From positions 248,001 to 312,000 of the forward strand of contig CAWIKY010000007.1 in assembly GCA_963836905.1 (NCBI GenBank): a DNA stretch of 64,000 nt. The letters are read 5' to 3'. Both the position numbers and the translations under genes were made by a program. Positions 36,190 through 45,341 of this stretch are shown here, one piece after another. Position 1 is the stretch's first letter, and every line of letters begins with the position of its first letter. The DNA comes from CAWIKY01 sp963836905 (GTDB taxonomy: Bacteria > Pseudomonadota > Alphaproteobacteria > Caulobacterales > Hyphomonadaceae). The notes beneath the pieces are model-generated. The model did not search any database. It was not told where the DNA came from and saw only the letters and a program-made list of their open reading frames with translations.

Positions 36190-36247
36190 AGCCTCCTCTA
36201 CCCGTGCCTATGTTGAAGACTGAGATTCGCAGGAAGAGGAACGGCAC

Positions 36248-36571
36248 ATGCCCGCAGCAAAGATTACCGACGACAATTTCGATACAGACGTACTGGGTGC
36301 CGACACCCCGGTCATCGTAGACTTCTGGGCGGAATGGTGCGGTCCCTGCAAGCAGATGTCGCCGCATCTTGAAGCGCTCGCCGACGACATGGATGGCAAG
36401 GTGAAGATCGCCAAGCTGAACGTCGACGAGAACCCGATGATCACGTCTAAATACGGCGTGCGCGGTCTGCCGACGCTTATCCTCTTCAAGGAAGGCAAGG
36501 TCGCCGCCACCCATCTCGGAGCCATGTCGAAGCAACGCATCGAGGAATGGATCAAGAAGGAAAGCGCCTGA
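36248..36571 (+). CDS. trxA: Thioredoxin 1
   Basis: This is a 107-residue canonical thioredoxin. The active site WCGPCK has Cys31 and Cys34. The cis-proline segment RGLPTLILFKEGK follows. It reduces disulfides in ribonucleotide reductase, methionine sulfoxide reductase and others, using thioredoxin reductase. It lies 58 bp after addA with AGGAAGAGGAA upstream. addA-trxA adjacency is common in alphaproteobacteria. Confidence 0.97.
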   Translation: MPAAKITDDNFDTDVLGADTPVIVDFWAEWCGPCKQMSPHLEALADDMDGKVKIAKLNVDENPMITSKYGVRGLPTLILFKEGKVAATHLGAMSKQRIEEWIKKESA

Positions 36572-36597
36572 TGCTTGCCGTGTGAGACCGGCGCCGC

Positions 36598-37371
36598 CTA
36601 GTCGTCCGGTTCGCGGGCGATTCTCGCCTTGCCGCGGCCAACCGCCAGCGCCTTGATCGCGCCTCTGAAGGTGCGCACTTCCTGCCGGGTCCAGCCTGCC
36701 CGGGCGAAAGCCGAGCGCAGGTTTGCCACCATCACCGTTCGCTTTTCCGCCGGGTAGAAAAAACCCGCGCGGTCAAGTTCGGTCTCGAAATGCTCCATCA
36801 TGCCGATCAGGTCCGCTTTCGGGGCGGCCGGTTCACTCATGGCAGGTGTGAGCGGACTTTCCTGCACCGCATGTTCGGCCCAGGCATGCGCGAACGCGCC
36901 TACCGCCTGCGCCAGATTGAGTGATGAGAAACCTGCGTCGACCGGATAGGTCAGGATGGCATCGGCCACGGCAACGGCCTCGTTCGGCAAGCCGGATTTC
37001 TCAGCGCCAAAGAGAATACCGGACCGTCCGGTCTCTTTACTTAGCCGCTTGATCGCCTGCGCTGTCGAATAGACCGGTTTTTCCAGCCCGCGCTGGCGCG
37101 CCGTGGTGGCCAGAACCAGCGTCAGATCGGCGATGGCGTCCGACAGATCATCAAAGACGCTCGCCGTTACCCCGGCGTCGAATGCACCGGCGCTCATGGT
37201 CTGCGCAGCCGCATTAGGCCAGCCATCGCGGGGGGCAACGATGCGAAGGTCGGTCAGACCGAAATTGCGCATGACGCGGGCCGACGCGCCGATGTTCTCG
37301 CCCATTTGCGGCGCAACGAGAATAATCGCGGGGGCCGCGCTCTCAAGCATTCTTGGCAAGCTGTCCGCCAT
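36598..37371 (-). CDS. trmJ: tRNA/rRNA 2'-O-methyltransferase, TrmJ-like (SPOUT)
   Basis: This is a 257-residue SPOUT methyltransferase. IILVAPQMGENIGASARVMRNFGLTDLRIV is motif 1, GILFGAEKSGLPNEAVAVADAI motif 2, and SLNLAQAVGAFAHAWAEHA motif 3 with the knot. The C-terminal extension of about 90 residues matches TrmJ, which methylates the ribose of residue 32 in tRNA. The 5' end overlaps the 3' end of the SDR gene by 29 bases if ATG 37371 is used. An in-frame ATG at 37350 is an alternative. Confidence 0.9.
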   Translation of the reverse strand: MADSLPRMLESAAPAIILVAPQMGENIGASARVMRNFGLTDLRIVAPRDGWPNAAAQTMSAGAFDAGVTASVFDDLSDAIADLTLVLATTARQRGLEKPVYSTAQAIKRLSKETGRSGILFGAEKSGLPNEAVAVADAILTYPVDAGFSSLNLAQAVGAFAHAWAEHAVQESPLTPAMSEPAAPKADLIGMMEHFETELDRAGFFYPAEKRTVMVANLRSAFARAGWTRQEVRTFRGAIKALAVGRGKARIAREPDD

Positions 37372-38134
37372 CGACGCGAATGGCGACCCCGTTCATGTAT
37401 GACGAAGATGGAAGGCAGCAGTTCAGCGTGACGTGGGCGACTTCCTCGGGATAGCCGTACCGGCGAAGCGGAACGCGCCGCTTGGCGAAGATTTCCTTGT
37501 GCTCGTCGGCAATGCCTTCAGTGATGCCGGTATGGATCGGACCGGGGCAGACACAGTTGACGGTGATCCCCTGACGGCCAAGTTCGGTCGCCATGGCCCG
37601 CGTCAGCCCGATAACGCCATGTTTTGCCGCCACATAGGGCGAGTTCATCGGCGTTGCGCCCATGCCTTCGGTCGAGGCGATATTGACCACTCGCCCCTCG
37701 CCGGATTTGACCAGATGCGGCAGCGCGGCGCGAACCATGCGCTGGTGAGCGGTCAGCATGACCGAGACCGAGCGATCCCACACATCGTCATAGCTCTCGT
37801 CGTCAAACGAGACCGGACGCGCAAACCCTGCATTGTTGACCAGAATATCGAGACCGCCGAACCGCTCCACGACCTGTTCGATCACCACCGGAATGGCTTT
37901 CGCATCCGAGACATCCAGAGCGCTTCCGGCAACCGTATCGAAACCGGCCTCGCGGATTTCCAGACACACGGCGTCGACCGCTTCCTGATCCAGATCGATC
38001 AGCGCGACGTTCGCGCCTTCGCGGGCAAACAAGTGCGCGGTTGCCCGGCCCATGCCGCTGGCCGCGCCCGTCACAAGAGCGGTCTTGCCGGAAATGGAGC
38101 GGTTGAGTTCCCGATAGGGCAGATGGCGGGTCAT
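37343..38134 (-). CDS. SDR family NAD(P)-dependent oxidoreductase
   Basis: This is a 263-residue classical short-chain dehydrogenase. TGAASGMGRATAHLFAREG is the cofactor loop, DLDQEA after beta-2 suggests NAD preference, LVNNAG is the structural motif, and Ser in VNIASTEGMG with SPYVAAKHG gives the catalytic Tyr-x3-Lys. CPGPIHTGIT follows. The substrate is unknown. Start ATG 38134 is chosen, since the 17 residues before it are polar and precede the fold. It overlaps the start of the trmJ-like gene. Confidence 0.9.
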   Translation of the reverse strand: MTRHLPYRELNRSISGKTALVTGAASGMGRATAHLFAREGANVALIDLDQEAVDAVCLEIREAGFDTVAGSALDVSDAKAIPVVIEQVVERFGGLDILVNNAGFARPVSFDDESYDDVWDRSVSVMLTAHQRMVRAALPHLVKSGEGRVVNIASTEGMGATPMNSPYVAAKHGVIGLTRAMATELGRQGITVNCVCPGPIHTGITEGIADEHKEIFAKRRVPLRRYGYPEEVAHVTLNCCLPSSSYMNGVAIRVDGGQLAKNA

Positions 38135-38251
38135 GATAGCGGCGTCCTCGAACTGTTCGTGTTTGCGCCGGACTTTGGCTGCCACACGGGCCCGACGTCA
38201 ATCTGCGCGGGGCAGACAGGCACACTTGCAGCTTCCGCGAGACGCAAGATT

Positions 38252-38279
38252 TGTGTATGGTTCGCTGTGTTTATACACA
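38252..38279 (+). promoter_or_regulatory. Candidate VapB operator/promoter
   Basis: TGTGTA at 38252-38257 pairs with TACACA at 38274-38279, and the inner tgtgt-ttat-acaca forms a second palindrome (38266-38279). The element ends 16 bp before the vapB ATG, where VapBC complexes usually bind. Confidence 0.45.
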
Positions 38280-38295
38280 TGACGTCGAGGTGAGC

Positions 38296-38490
38296 ATGCG
38301 AACGAATATCGAAATCGAAGAGAGATTGATCCGCGATGCGATGAAGGCGACCGGCCTTGCCACCAAGAAGGACACCGTACGGGCTGGCTTGCAGCTTCTC
38401 CTCAAAATGTCCGCGCAGCGCGATGTCAGAACCCTGCGAGGCAGCCTCAACTGGGATGGCGATCTCGATGACATGCGCCGCGACCGGTGA
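38296..38490 (+). CDS. vapB: VapB-type antitoxin
   Basis: This is a 64-residue antitoxin of the DUF2191/VapB group. MRTNIEIEERLIRDAMKATG is the ribbon-helix-helix N-terminus, KKDTVRAGLQLLLKM the second helix, and the C-terminus LRGSLNWDGDLDDMRRDR carries the tryptophan-aspartate toxin-binding tail. GAGGTGA precedes the ATG at 38296. The stop overlaps the expected vapC GTG start (GTGA). Confidence 0.93.
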   Translation: MRTNIEIEERLIRDAMKATGLATKKDTVRAGLQLLLKMSAQRDVRTLRGSLNWDGDLDDMRRDR

Positions 38491-38883
38491 TCCTTGTCGA
38501 ACAGTTCCGTCTGGATCGATTTCTTCAACGGGCAATCAACGCCCCGCACGGATGCGCTTGACGCGATGCTTGGCCGCGAGCGGATCGTCGTCGGTGACCT
38601 CATTCTGACAGAAGTATTGCAGGGCTTTCGGCGGGAAAGCGACTTTGCAAAGGCGAAGACGGCGCTGGAGAGCTTTGAGGTTCGGGCCATGCTCGGACCG
38701 GAGCGCGCGGTCAGTGCTGCGCGTGCCTATCGCCTGCTACGCGCGCGCGGTGTGACCGTTCGCAAGACCATCGACGTGATGATCGGTGCTTTCTGCATCG
38801 ATGAAGGCTTTGTCCTACTGCACGACGACCGGGACTTCGACCCCATGGTGGACGTTCTGGGCCTGAAGGTCTGGCAAGCCTAG
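38487..38883 (+). CDS. vapC: VapC-type PIN-domain toxin, frameshift at the N-terminus
   Basis: This is a PIN-domain ribonuclease of about 131 residues. The family N-terminus ILVDSSVWIDFFNG is encoded, but ILV (after GTG 38487) lies in one frame and SSVWIDFFNG in the next. One extra A in the sequence gtcgaacag (38497-38501) explains this and also restores the first catalytic aspartate. Read as is, only a TTG start at 38494 is available and that residue is Asn. Later acidic residues are visible in ILTEVLQGF, TIDVMIGAFC and LLHDDRDFD. VapC toxins cut tRNA or rRNA. Confidence 0.88.
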
Positions 38884-38895
38884 CGTCAACAGTCC

Positions 38896-39912
38896 CTAGA
38901 ACATCTTCCCGCCGAACCGCCGCGTGCGTGTGCGACGCCCCTTCGACTTGATATGCGTCGAAATACGCTTGTGTGCAAACATCAGTTTTTCGCGCATCGC
39001 AGGCGTCAGCACAAAAGGATAGAGGTCCTGCAATCCCATCGACCGGTTCACCTGGTTCAGTGAAATGCCCAGCTCGGCACCCGCCGAGATCAGGGCTGCG
39101 CTGTCGGTCTCGCGGTAGGCGTCATAGCGATTGTTCGACAGCGTTCTGGTTTTCAATCCCGTGGAGACCGCGCTGTCGACGATATCGGTGAGATGCATGA
39201 TGTGGGCCGTCGTTTCGGCCCAGTCTTCGTGCGGATGACTGGCCGCATAACGGGTGACGTGGGCGGTTTCCCAACCAGGGGCCGGGCCATTGGCGTAATA
39301 GGCCTCAAGAGCGGCACCATAATCGGCCCGTTCATCGCCCATCAGCGTTCGAAACGAGGTCTCGAAGCCTTTCTTCTCGCCGAGCCGGATAAAGAGATAA
39401 TGTGCGATCTCGTGCCGGAAGTGACCAATCATGGTGCGTAGACGTTCGGCCATGTCCTCGCGGCGCTGGGTGCGCTCAACAGGATCGGACTCCATCACGT
39501 TGATGGTGATGAGGCCTTCGTCGTGACCCATGATGACCATTGCGGGGCCAGCGCGCGTTTCCTCTGCGAGCAAATGAAATCTCGGGGGCGGGCCGGGATC
39601 TTCGCTGGTGAACCAGCCCCACCGGGCAAGGTTTGCCAGAACCCAGCGCTTGGCATCCTCGGCATCGGCCCAGAGCCTCTGATGCTCGGTCTTGAACTTG
39701 TCAGGAATGACTTCAGTCATGGCGCAGGACTGACAAAGGTCACGTCCAGGTGCCGTCCAGTTGCAGCCGATTTCCGCGCGGTTGGAACACGGCGTATCGG
39801 CGCGAACAAACGTACCGCTTTCTGAATCGAACGCGATCTCGGTTCCGCAGGCACATGACAGGTTGCGAAAGAAGACCGGTTGGCGGCAATCCGGGCATGA
39901 GAAGATTTGCAT
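38896..39912 (-). CDS. Putative zinc-binding metallopeptidase (peptidase_Mx)
   Basis: This is a 338-residue cytosolic protein. The N-terminus has zinc-ribbon-like cysteine pairs (CPDCRQP, CACG, then CQSC). The catalytic domain has FRHEIAHYLFIRLG (HExxH at about residue 165) with a downstream acidic HEDWAETTAHIMH helix that could supply the third ligand. The C-terminal tail is arginine-rich (KSKGRRTRTRR). The family is annotated as a putative zinc peptidase with no known substrate. It is convergent with vapC, 12 bp away. Confidence 0.85.
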   Translation of the reverse strand: MQIFSCPDCRQPVFFRNLSCACGTEIAFDSESGTFVRADTPCSNRAEIGCNWTAPGRDLCQSCAMTEVIPDKFKTEHQRLWADAEDAKRWVLANLARWGWFTSEDPGPPPRFHLLAEETRAGPAMVIMGHDEGLITINVMESDPVERTQRREDMAERLRTMIGHFRHEIAHYLFIRLGEKKGFETSFRTLMGDERADYGAALEAYYANGPAPGWETAHVTRYAASHPHEDWAETTAHIMHLTDIVDSAVSTGLKTRTLSNNRYDAYRETDSAALISAGAELGISLNQVNRSMGLQDLYPFVLTPAMREKLMFAHKRISTHIKSKGRRTRTRRFGGKMF

Positions 39913-40133
39913 TTTTTTAAAGTCAGTCCAGTTCGGCAGGCCGCGTCACATGCGGGGTGTTGCGCGCTCATAACACATCAGACCGGGCCGGGTTCAATTG
40001 AATATCGGGCGGCTGGCAAGTGGTGAACGTCCGGTTCCGGTTTGACGGCTCTGCCGCCTCTGATATGACCGGTTCAGGTTTATGACGACCGGGCCGCAGG
40101 GCCCGTCGCACAACAGTCGAAGGACGCGCGAAC

Positions 40134-41351
40134 ATGGCAAAAATCAAGGTCGAGAATCCCGTCGTCGAGCTCGACGGCGACGAGATGACACGCATCATCT
40201 GGCAGATGATCAAGGACAAGCTGATCCTGCCTTATCTCGATATCGATCTGAAATACTATGATCTGGGCATTGAGGCACGCGACGAGTTTGACGACCAGAT
40301 CACCGTCGACAGCGCCAATGCGATCAAGAAATACGGCGTCGGCGTGAAATGCGCGACGATCACCCCGGACGAGCAGCGCGTCGAAGAATTCGGCCTGAAG
40401 AAAATGTGGCGTTCGCCCAACGGAACGATCCGCAACATTCTCGGCGGGGTTGTCTTCCGCGAGCCGATCGTGATTTCCAATGTGCCGCGTCTGGTGCCCG
40501 GCTGGACCAAGCCCGTCGTGATCGGTCGTCATGCCTTTGGCGACCAGTACCGCGCGACTGACTTCCTCGTTCCCGGGCCCGGCAAGCTGACCCTGAAATG
40601 GCAGGGTGACAATGGCGATGTGATCGAGAAGGAAGTCCACCAGTTTCCGGAATCCGGCATCACCATGGCGATGTACAACCATGATGACTCGATCCGCGAC
40701 TTCGCGCGGGCCAGCTTCAATTTCGGTCTGCAGCGCAAATGGCCGGTCTACATGTCGACCAAGAACACCATCATGAAAGTCTATGACGGGCGCTTCAAGG
40801 ACATCTTCCAGGAGATTTTCGACACCGAGTTTGCCGACAAGTTCGCAGAATTCGGCGGCACCTACGAACACCGCCTGATCGACGACATGGTCGCCGCCTG
40901 CATGAAATGGTCCGGCGGATATGTCTGGGCGTGCAAGAACTATGATGGCGACGTGCAGTCCGATACCGTGGCGCAGGGCTATGGCTCGCTCGGCCTGATG
41001 ACCTCGGTTCTGATGAGCCCGGACGGAAAGACGGTCGAGGCCGAGGCGGCACACGGCACGGTGACGCGCCATTACCGCAACCACCAGAAGGGCGAGGCGA
41101 CCTCGACCAATTCGATTGCCTCGATCTTTGCCTGGACGCGGGGCCTTGCCCATCGCGGACGCATGGACAACACGCCTGAAGTGACAAAGTTTGCCGAAGG
41201 CCTGGAAAAGACCGTCATCGAAACCGTAGAGGGCGGTCAGATGACCAAGGATCTGGCGCTTCTGATCGGTCCGGACCAAAGCTGGCTGACCACCGAAGGC
41301 TTCCTCGAAGCGGTGGCAAAGAACTTCGAAAAGGCGATGTCGGCCGCCTGA
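40134..41351 (+). CDS. icd: Isocitrate dehydrogenase (NADP+), homodimeric
   Basis: This is a 405-residue enzyme of the eukaryote-like (type II) NADP-IDH subfamily. VVELDGDEMTRIIWQMIKDKLILP opens the protein. KKMWRSPNGTIRNILGG carries the substrate-binding Ser and Arg residues, DDMVAACMKWSGGYVWACKNYDGDV the metal aspartates, and EAAHGTVTRHYR the NADP-binding loop. It converts isocitrate to 2-oxoglutarate in the TCA cycle. AAGGACG precedes the ATG. A strong terminator follows at 41382. Confidence 0.97.
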   Translation: MAKIKVENPVVELDGDEMTRIIWQMIKDKLILPYLDIDLKYYDLGIEARDEFDDQITVDSANAIKKYGVGVKCATITPDEQRVEEFGLKKMWRSPNGTIRNILGGVVFREPIVISNVPRLVPGWTKPVVIGRHAFGDQYRATDFLVPGPGKLTLKWQGDNGDVIEKEVHQFPESGITMAMYNHDDSIRDFARASFNFGLQRKWPVYMSTKNTIMKVYDGRFKDIFQEIFDTEFADKFAEFGGTYEHRLIDDMVAACMKWSGGYVWACKNYDGDVQSDTVAQGYGSLGLMTSVLMSPDGKTVEAEAAHGTVTRHYRNHQKGEATSTNSIASIFAWTRGLAHRGRMDNTPEVTKFAEGLEKTVIETVEGGQMTKDLALLIGPDQSWLTTEGFLEAVAKNFEKAMSAA

Positions 41352-41381
41352 TCGGTCGGGCACACGCCCACCAAACCGCTC

Positions 41382-41413
41382 AAGGCACCGGTTTGATGAG
41401 CCGGTGCCTTTTT
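41382..41413 (+). terminator. Rho-independent terminator after icd
   Basis: A perfect 10-bp stem (aaggcaccgg/ccggtgcctt) with a 9-base loop is followed by a T-run, 31 bp after the icd stop. Confidence 0.92.
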
Positions 41414-41485
41414 CGTGCGATACGCTCAGCCCCGTGTGGCGGGAGGGTAGCGCCTGCGTGGCGGGGCAAGTCGGGGGAGGGATGA

Positions 41486-42421
41486 ATGCGCGAACAGGGC
41501 AAAACAGCAGACGCCGCGGTATCAGTCCTGCCCGCGATACTTGCAGGTGCCCTGGCGATCCTCGCAGGCTCAGGCATGGACGCTGCGATCAAGCATTACA
41601 GCGCGACGCAGCCCCTGATCATGATCGTATTCTGGCGGTTTGCGCTTGGAACGGCTCTGGTCGCGATTGTCTATTTCGCCAGCGGTCGGAGGCTTACCAG
41701 CTGGCAGGCGATGCGTTTTCACGCAATGCGTGGACTGGTGCATGTCGGGGCCGCCTACCTGTTCTTCGTCTCGCTCGGGAAGCTGGCGCTGGTCGAGGCT
41801 ACGACCATAGGCTTTTCGGCGGCGCTGATGATCGGCCCGTTCGCGCGCATCGTGCTGAAAGAGCCGCTCAGCCGGGTATCGCTCCTCGCGGCAGCCATCG
41901 GTTTCGTCGGCGTGATCATCACGGCGTCGGGGCAATCGATGGATGCGGCGCTGACGAGCGACCGTATGATCGGCCTCGCCGCATGCCTTGTAGCTGCGGC
42001 GCTTTACGCGTTGTCGATCGTTCTGCTGCGGGCGCGCGCGGCAATCGATGGAGGCTTCGTTGTCGCTCTCTACGCCAACCTCTTCCCGGCGCTTTATATG
42101 GCCCTGCCCGCGCTCATCCTTGCGCCTCTGCCAAGCCTTGCCTTTGCGCCGGTGCTTCTGGCCATCGCGGCCGCAGGCACGAGCATATGGGTGTTGATGA
42201 CCTGGGCCTATGCCCGCGGCCCGGCGGCCCGCATCGCGCCGCTGGAATACACCGCCCTGCTCTGGAGCGCGGTGCTTGGCTGGGCGTTCTTTTCCGAGGT
42301 CCCGGGTCTGCGGCTCTGGATTGGTGCGGCCGTGATTATCGCCGCCTGTTCGCTGGTGTTGATGGAAGACCGGATTGTCGGGCGCATGACAGCCCGCGCG
42401 GCAGGCGTTAAGCGCCAATAA
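41486..42421 (+). CDS. DMT (EamA) family transporter
   Basis: This is a 311-residue permease with ten hydrophobic segments in two EamA repeats (about residues 12-140 and 160-300). FWRFALGTALVAIVYF and EPLSRVSLLAAAIGFVGVII are typical of the drug/metabolite transporter superfamily. The substrate is unknown, but members export amino acids, nucleotides or toxic metabolites. It is followed directly by a perfect bidirectional terminator. Confidence 0.9.
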   Translation: MREQGKTADAAVSVLPAILAGALAILAGSGMDAAIKHYSATQPLIMIVFWRFALGTALVAIVYFASGRRLTSWQAMRFHAMRGLVHVGAAYLFFVSLGKLALVEATTIGFSAALMIGPFARIVLKEPLSRVSLLAAAIGFVGVIITASGQSMDAALTSDRMIGLAACLVAAALYALSIVLLRARAAIDGGFVVALYANLFPALYMALPALILAPLPSLAFAPVLLAIAAAGTSIWVLMTWAYARGPAARIAPLEYTALLWSAVLGWAFFSEVPGLRLWIGAAVIIAACSLVLMEDRIVGRMTARAAGVKRQ

Positions 42422-42447
42422 AAAAGGGAGGCCGGAGCCTCCCTTTT
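42422..42447. terminator. Bidirectional terminator, DMT gene / TonB receptor
   Basis: A perfect 11-bp stem (aaaagggaggc/gcctcccttttt-like arms, loop cgga) has A and T tracts on either side. It serves the plus-strand DMT gene and the minus-strand TonB receptor, which end on its two sides. Confidence 0.93.
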
Positions 42448-42470
42448 CAGGTTTGAAATCTACGGTCCGA

Positions 42471-45341
42471 CTAGAACCGCTTGGCCACGGAGACCCCGTA
42501 GGTTGCAGGCTCGTTCAGGAAGATGTTCGTGAACAGACCGGAGCTGTCATCGGTGAGGTAGGCACCGGTGATGGCTTCCTCATCGAGCACGTTCTTGCCG
42601 AACGCTTCGATGGAGAGGCCGGAGTCTTCATTTTCGAAACGGACCGACAGGTTCAGGTTGGTGAAGCTGTCCAGTTCGTCATGGCCGGTGTTCCAGACGC
42701 GGCTGAAGCTGTCATCCTGGAAGTAAAAGTCGGCACGCGGCGTCATCGTCCAGGTTCCACCGCGACCAAAGGTGTATTCCGCGCCGACATTCAGCGTCAT
42801 TTCCGGCGTTCCCGGAATGGAGTTGCCATCAAGGTTTTTCGCTTCGCCCTCGAACGGGGTGAGCCCGCCGACGGTCTGCTGCACGCCGTTGGAGTCGATG
42901 TAGGTCACATTGCCAACCCCGAAGGCGGCTTCCTGTCCGGCAAACGCTCCAACGCAAAGCCCGGCGGTATTGCCCGGCGCAAGTACGCCTGCCGCAATCG
43001 CCCCGAGCACGGTGGCATAGCCCTGCGCCGAGACCACGCAGTTGGCGTAGGTCGAGGCGTTCTTCAGAACGACGAGATCGGTCCGGCCATTTGTCCGGTC
43101 GAGCACGTCGATCGCGAAGGCGTCCTGAATCTCGCTGTCCAGAAGCCCGAGATTGGCGTTGAACTGCAGCGTTTTGTAAGGGTTCCAGATCGTCTCAAGC
43201 TCGAAGCCGCTGATCTTGGCATCGATATTGAAGTTGGCAGATGTCCGGTTGATGATCTGCGTGATCTGATAGCCTTCATAGTCGTACAGGAACGCCGTGG
43301 CGTTCAGCTGCAGTGCGCCTTCCAGAAGCGTGTTCTTCGTTCCGACTTCGTATGAGTTGATGAACTCGGGCTCGAAGAGTTGCGGGAAGGCGTTCGGTAC
43401 ACCGGCAGGCTGTGGCGGGTTGATGCCGCCGCCCTTGTAGCCGCGTGAATAGAAGCCGTAGATCAGCGTGTCTTCAGACATTGCCAGATCAGGAGACCAG
43501 TCAAAACCGACACGTCCCGTTACTTCCTCGAACTCGGCAGTAAAAATGCCGTCCGGTGCGCCCGAAATAACGTTCGGCGCCGGAGTGAATGGGTCGGCAC
43601 GAACCGTATTCGGCACGAAGAGAAGCGACGGAATGTTTTCCTGGCTCTTCTCATCGCTCGTATACCGCAAGCCTACGGTAAGCTGCAGGGTGTCGGTGAT
43701 GTCGACATAGGTTTCACCGAAGACCGCAAAGCTTTCAAGCTTGTAGGGCGAGACAGAGCGGAAATAGTTCCGGCCTGTTCCGTCAATATTGCTGATCAGG
43801 GGCGGGACGCCGTTGCCTGACGTGTCAACGCTCGTCGGTCCACCGAAGATGGCACCACCGATGGCGTTGTTCAATTGCGTAAGCGCCGTCAGCGTATTCG
43901 ACATCACGATATAGCTGTCGCCAATGGATTCAACAGGCCCGGTTTCGAAGTCTACGAAGATACCACCAAGGTTGAAGTTAAACCGGCCATCAAAATCGGA
44001 CTGGATGCGCAGTTCGTGCGTCGTCTGCTCGCTGGTTGCACCCGAGAGATCGAAAGTCCGGAATGTATTTGATGTACCAAGCTGGGGATCGGTAACAACG
44101 CCGCCCGGGAAAAGGGCTTGATAGACCGGGCGTAGAGCCGGGTTTCCAAGCGGCGTTCCGACCGTGTTAAAGGTGATATCGGGGGCAATCTTGTTATAGT
44201 CTTCTTCGGAGAGAACCGACGTTTCATTGAAGCTACCGAGATAGGTTAGCGTCAGCGAGTCGGTTACATCGAATTCCGCACGTGCCGTATAGAGCGTCTG
44301 ATCGGCCTGATAGCGCGGATCGAATGCCGACTCGATTGTCCGCAGATCGCGGATAAGCGGTGTCAGGAACGCGTCGCCGTTGAGGAGACCGGCGGTAATG
44401 CCAAGGCCGCCGCCAAGCGTACCTGCGGAGTTGACGCGCTGGAAGCTTTGATCGAGCGGCGCTTCCTGGCAGCCGGTCGTCGTGTAAATCTGGTCCGGTG
44501 CGGAAATCGGGAGGCCTGAAAAACTGGTCTCGAACGGATCCTTGTTACAAAGCTGCTTGCCGGTACGCAGACGTGTGTCGTCCTCCTCGAAGTGTTCGAT
44601 GGAGATAAACGAGCGGAACCGGTCGGTGGGTTCCCAGGCAAGCGTGGCGCGAACACCGAAGAGATCGCGGTCGTCAATGTCGTTGCCAGTGACAATATTT
44701 TCCGCAAACCCGTCTCGCTGCAGATAGGACCCGGCAACGCGCAAAGCGAGGGAGTCACCAATCGGCAGGTTCACCATGCCCTTGACCTTGGCGGTGTTGT
44801 CCGAGCCCAGCGTACCGCGGATGTTTGCCTGGAATTCTTCAAGAACCGGTTTGGCCGTAATGATGTTGATGACGCCGCCTGTCGAGTTGCGGCCATAAAG
44901 CGTGCCCTGCGGCCCGCGCAGGACTTCCACCCGCTCGACATCGAAGAATTCGGCCTCGAACAGGCGGTTGGCTGTCAGCGGCACATCGTTCTGGTGAACA
45001 CCGACACCGGCATCACCGGACGTTGCAACCAGATCGGTACCGATGCCGCGGATCTTGAAGTTGGAGCCGGTGAAGTTGCCCTTGGTGAAGTTCACGTTGG
45101 GAATGGTCTTTGTCAGGTCGGGTCCGCCTGCAAGCTGGAGCTTCTCGAGCGACTCCTCGTCGAACGCGGAAACGGCAATCGGGACATCCTGAATGGATTC
45201 AGCCTGTTTCTGGGTCGTGACGACAATGGTTTCGAACGTGCGTTCGTTGTCCTGCGCGAGGGTCGGCGATGCCGCCAGACCAAGCGTTCCAGCCGATACC
45301 CCGAGATACAGGGCGCACTTCATGCGTTTTGCGAATGTCAT
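42471..45341 (-). CDS. TonB-dependent outer-membrane receptor
   Basis: This is a 956-residue receptor. A signal peptide (residues 1-30, ending AASPTLAQ) is followed by a TonB box ETIVVT. The plug domain has VPIAVSAFDEESLEKL, NFKIRGIG and VEVLRGPQGTLYGRNSTGGVINI. The beta barrel ends with an aromatic C-terminus (YGVSVAKRF). This belongs to the FecA/CirA-like group common in Caulobacterales. No transporter or regulator is adjacent, so the ligand is open. GGAG precedes ATG 45341, and the 21 residues upstream in the frame do not fit a signal peptide. Confidence 0.95.
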   Translation of the reverse strand: MTFAKRMKCALYLGVSAGTLGLAASPTLAQDNERTFETIVVTTQKQAESIQDVPIAVSAFDEESLEKLQLAGGPDLTKTIPNVNFTKGNFTGSNFKIRGIGTDLVATSGDAGVGVHQNDVPLTANRLFEAEFFDVERVEVLRGPQGTLYGRNSTGGVINIITAKPVLEEFQANIRGTLGSDNTAKVKGMVNLPIGDSLALRVAGSYLQRDGFAENIVTGNDIDDRDLFGVRATLAWEPTDRFRSFISIEHFEEDDTRLRTGKQLCNKDPFETSFSGLPISAPDQIYTTTGCQEAPLDQSFQRVNSAGTLGGGLGITAGLLNGDAFLTPLIRDLRTIESAFDPRYQADQTLYTARAEFDVTDSLTLTYLGSFNETSVLSEEDYNKIAPDITFNTVGTPLGNPALRPVYQALFPGGVVTDPQLGTSNTFRTFDLSGATSEQTTHELRIQSDFDGRFNFNLGGIFVDFETGPVESIGDSYIVMSNTLTALTQLNNAIGGAIFGGPTSVDTSGNGVPPLISNIDGTGRNYFRSVSPYKLESFAVFGETYVDITDTLQLTVGLRYTSDEKSQENIPSLLFVPNTVRADPFTPAPNVISGAPDGIFTAEFEEVTGRVGFDWSPDLAMSEDTLIYGFYSRGYKGGGINPPQPAGVPNAFPQLFEPEFINSYEVGTKNTLLEGALQLNATAFLYDYEGYQITQIINRTSANFNIDAKISGFELETIWNPYKTLQFNANLGLLDSEIQDAFAIDVLDRTNGRTDLVVLKNASTYANCVVSAQGYATVLGAIAAGVLAPGNTAGLCVGAFAGQEAAFGVGNVTYIDSNGVQQTVGGLTPFEGEAKNLDGNSIPGTPEMTLNVGAEYTFGRGGTWTMTPRADFYFQDDSFSRVWNTGHDELDSFTNLNLSVRFENEDSGLSIEAFGKNVLDEEAITGAYLTDDSSGLFTNIFLNEPATYGVSVAKRF

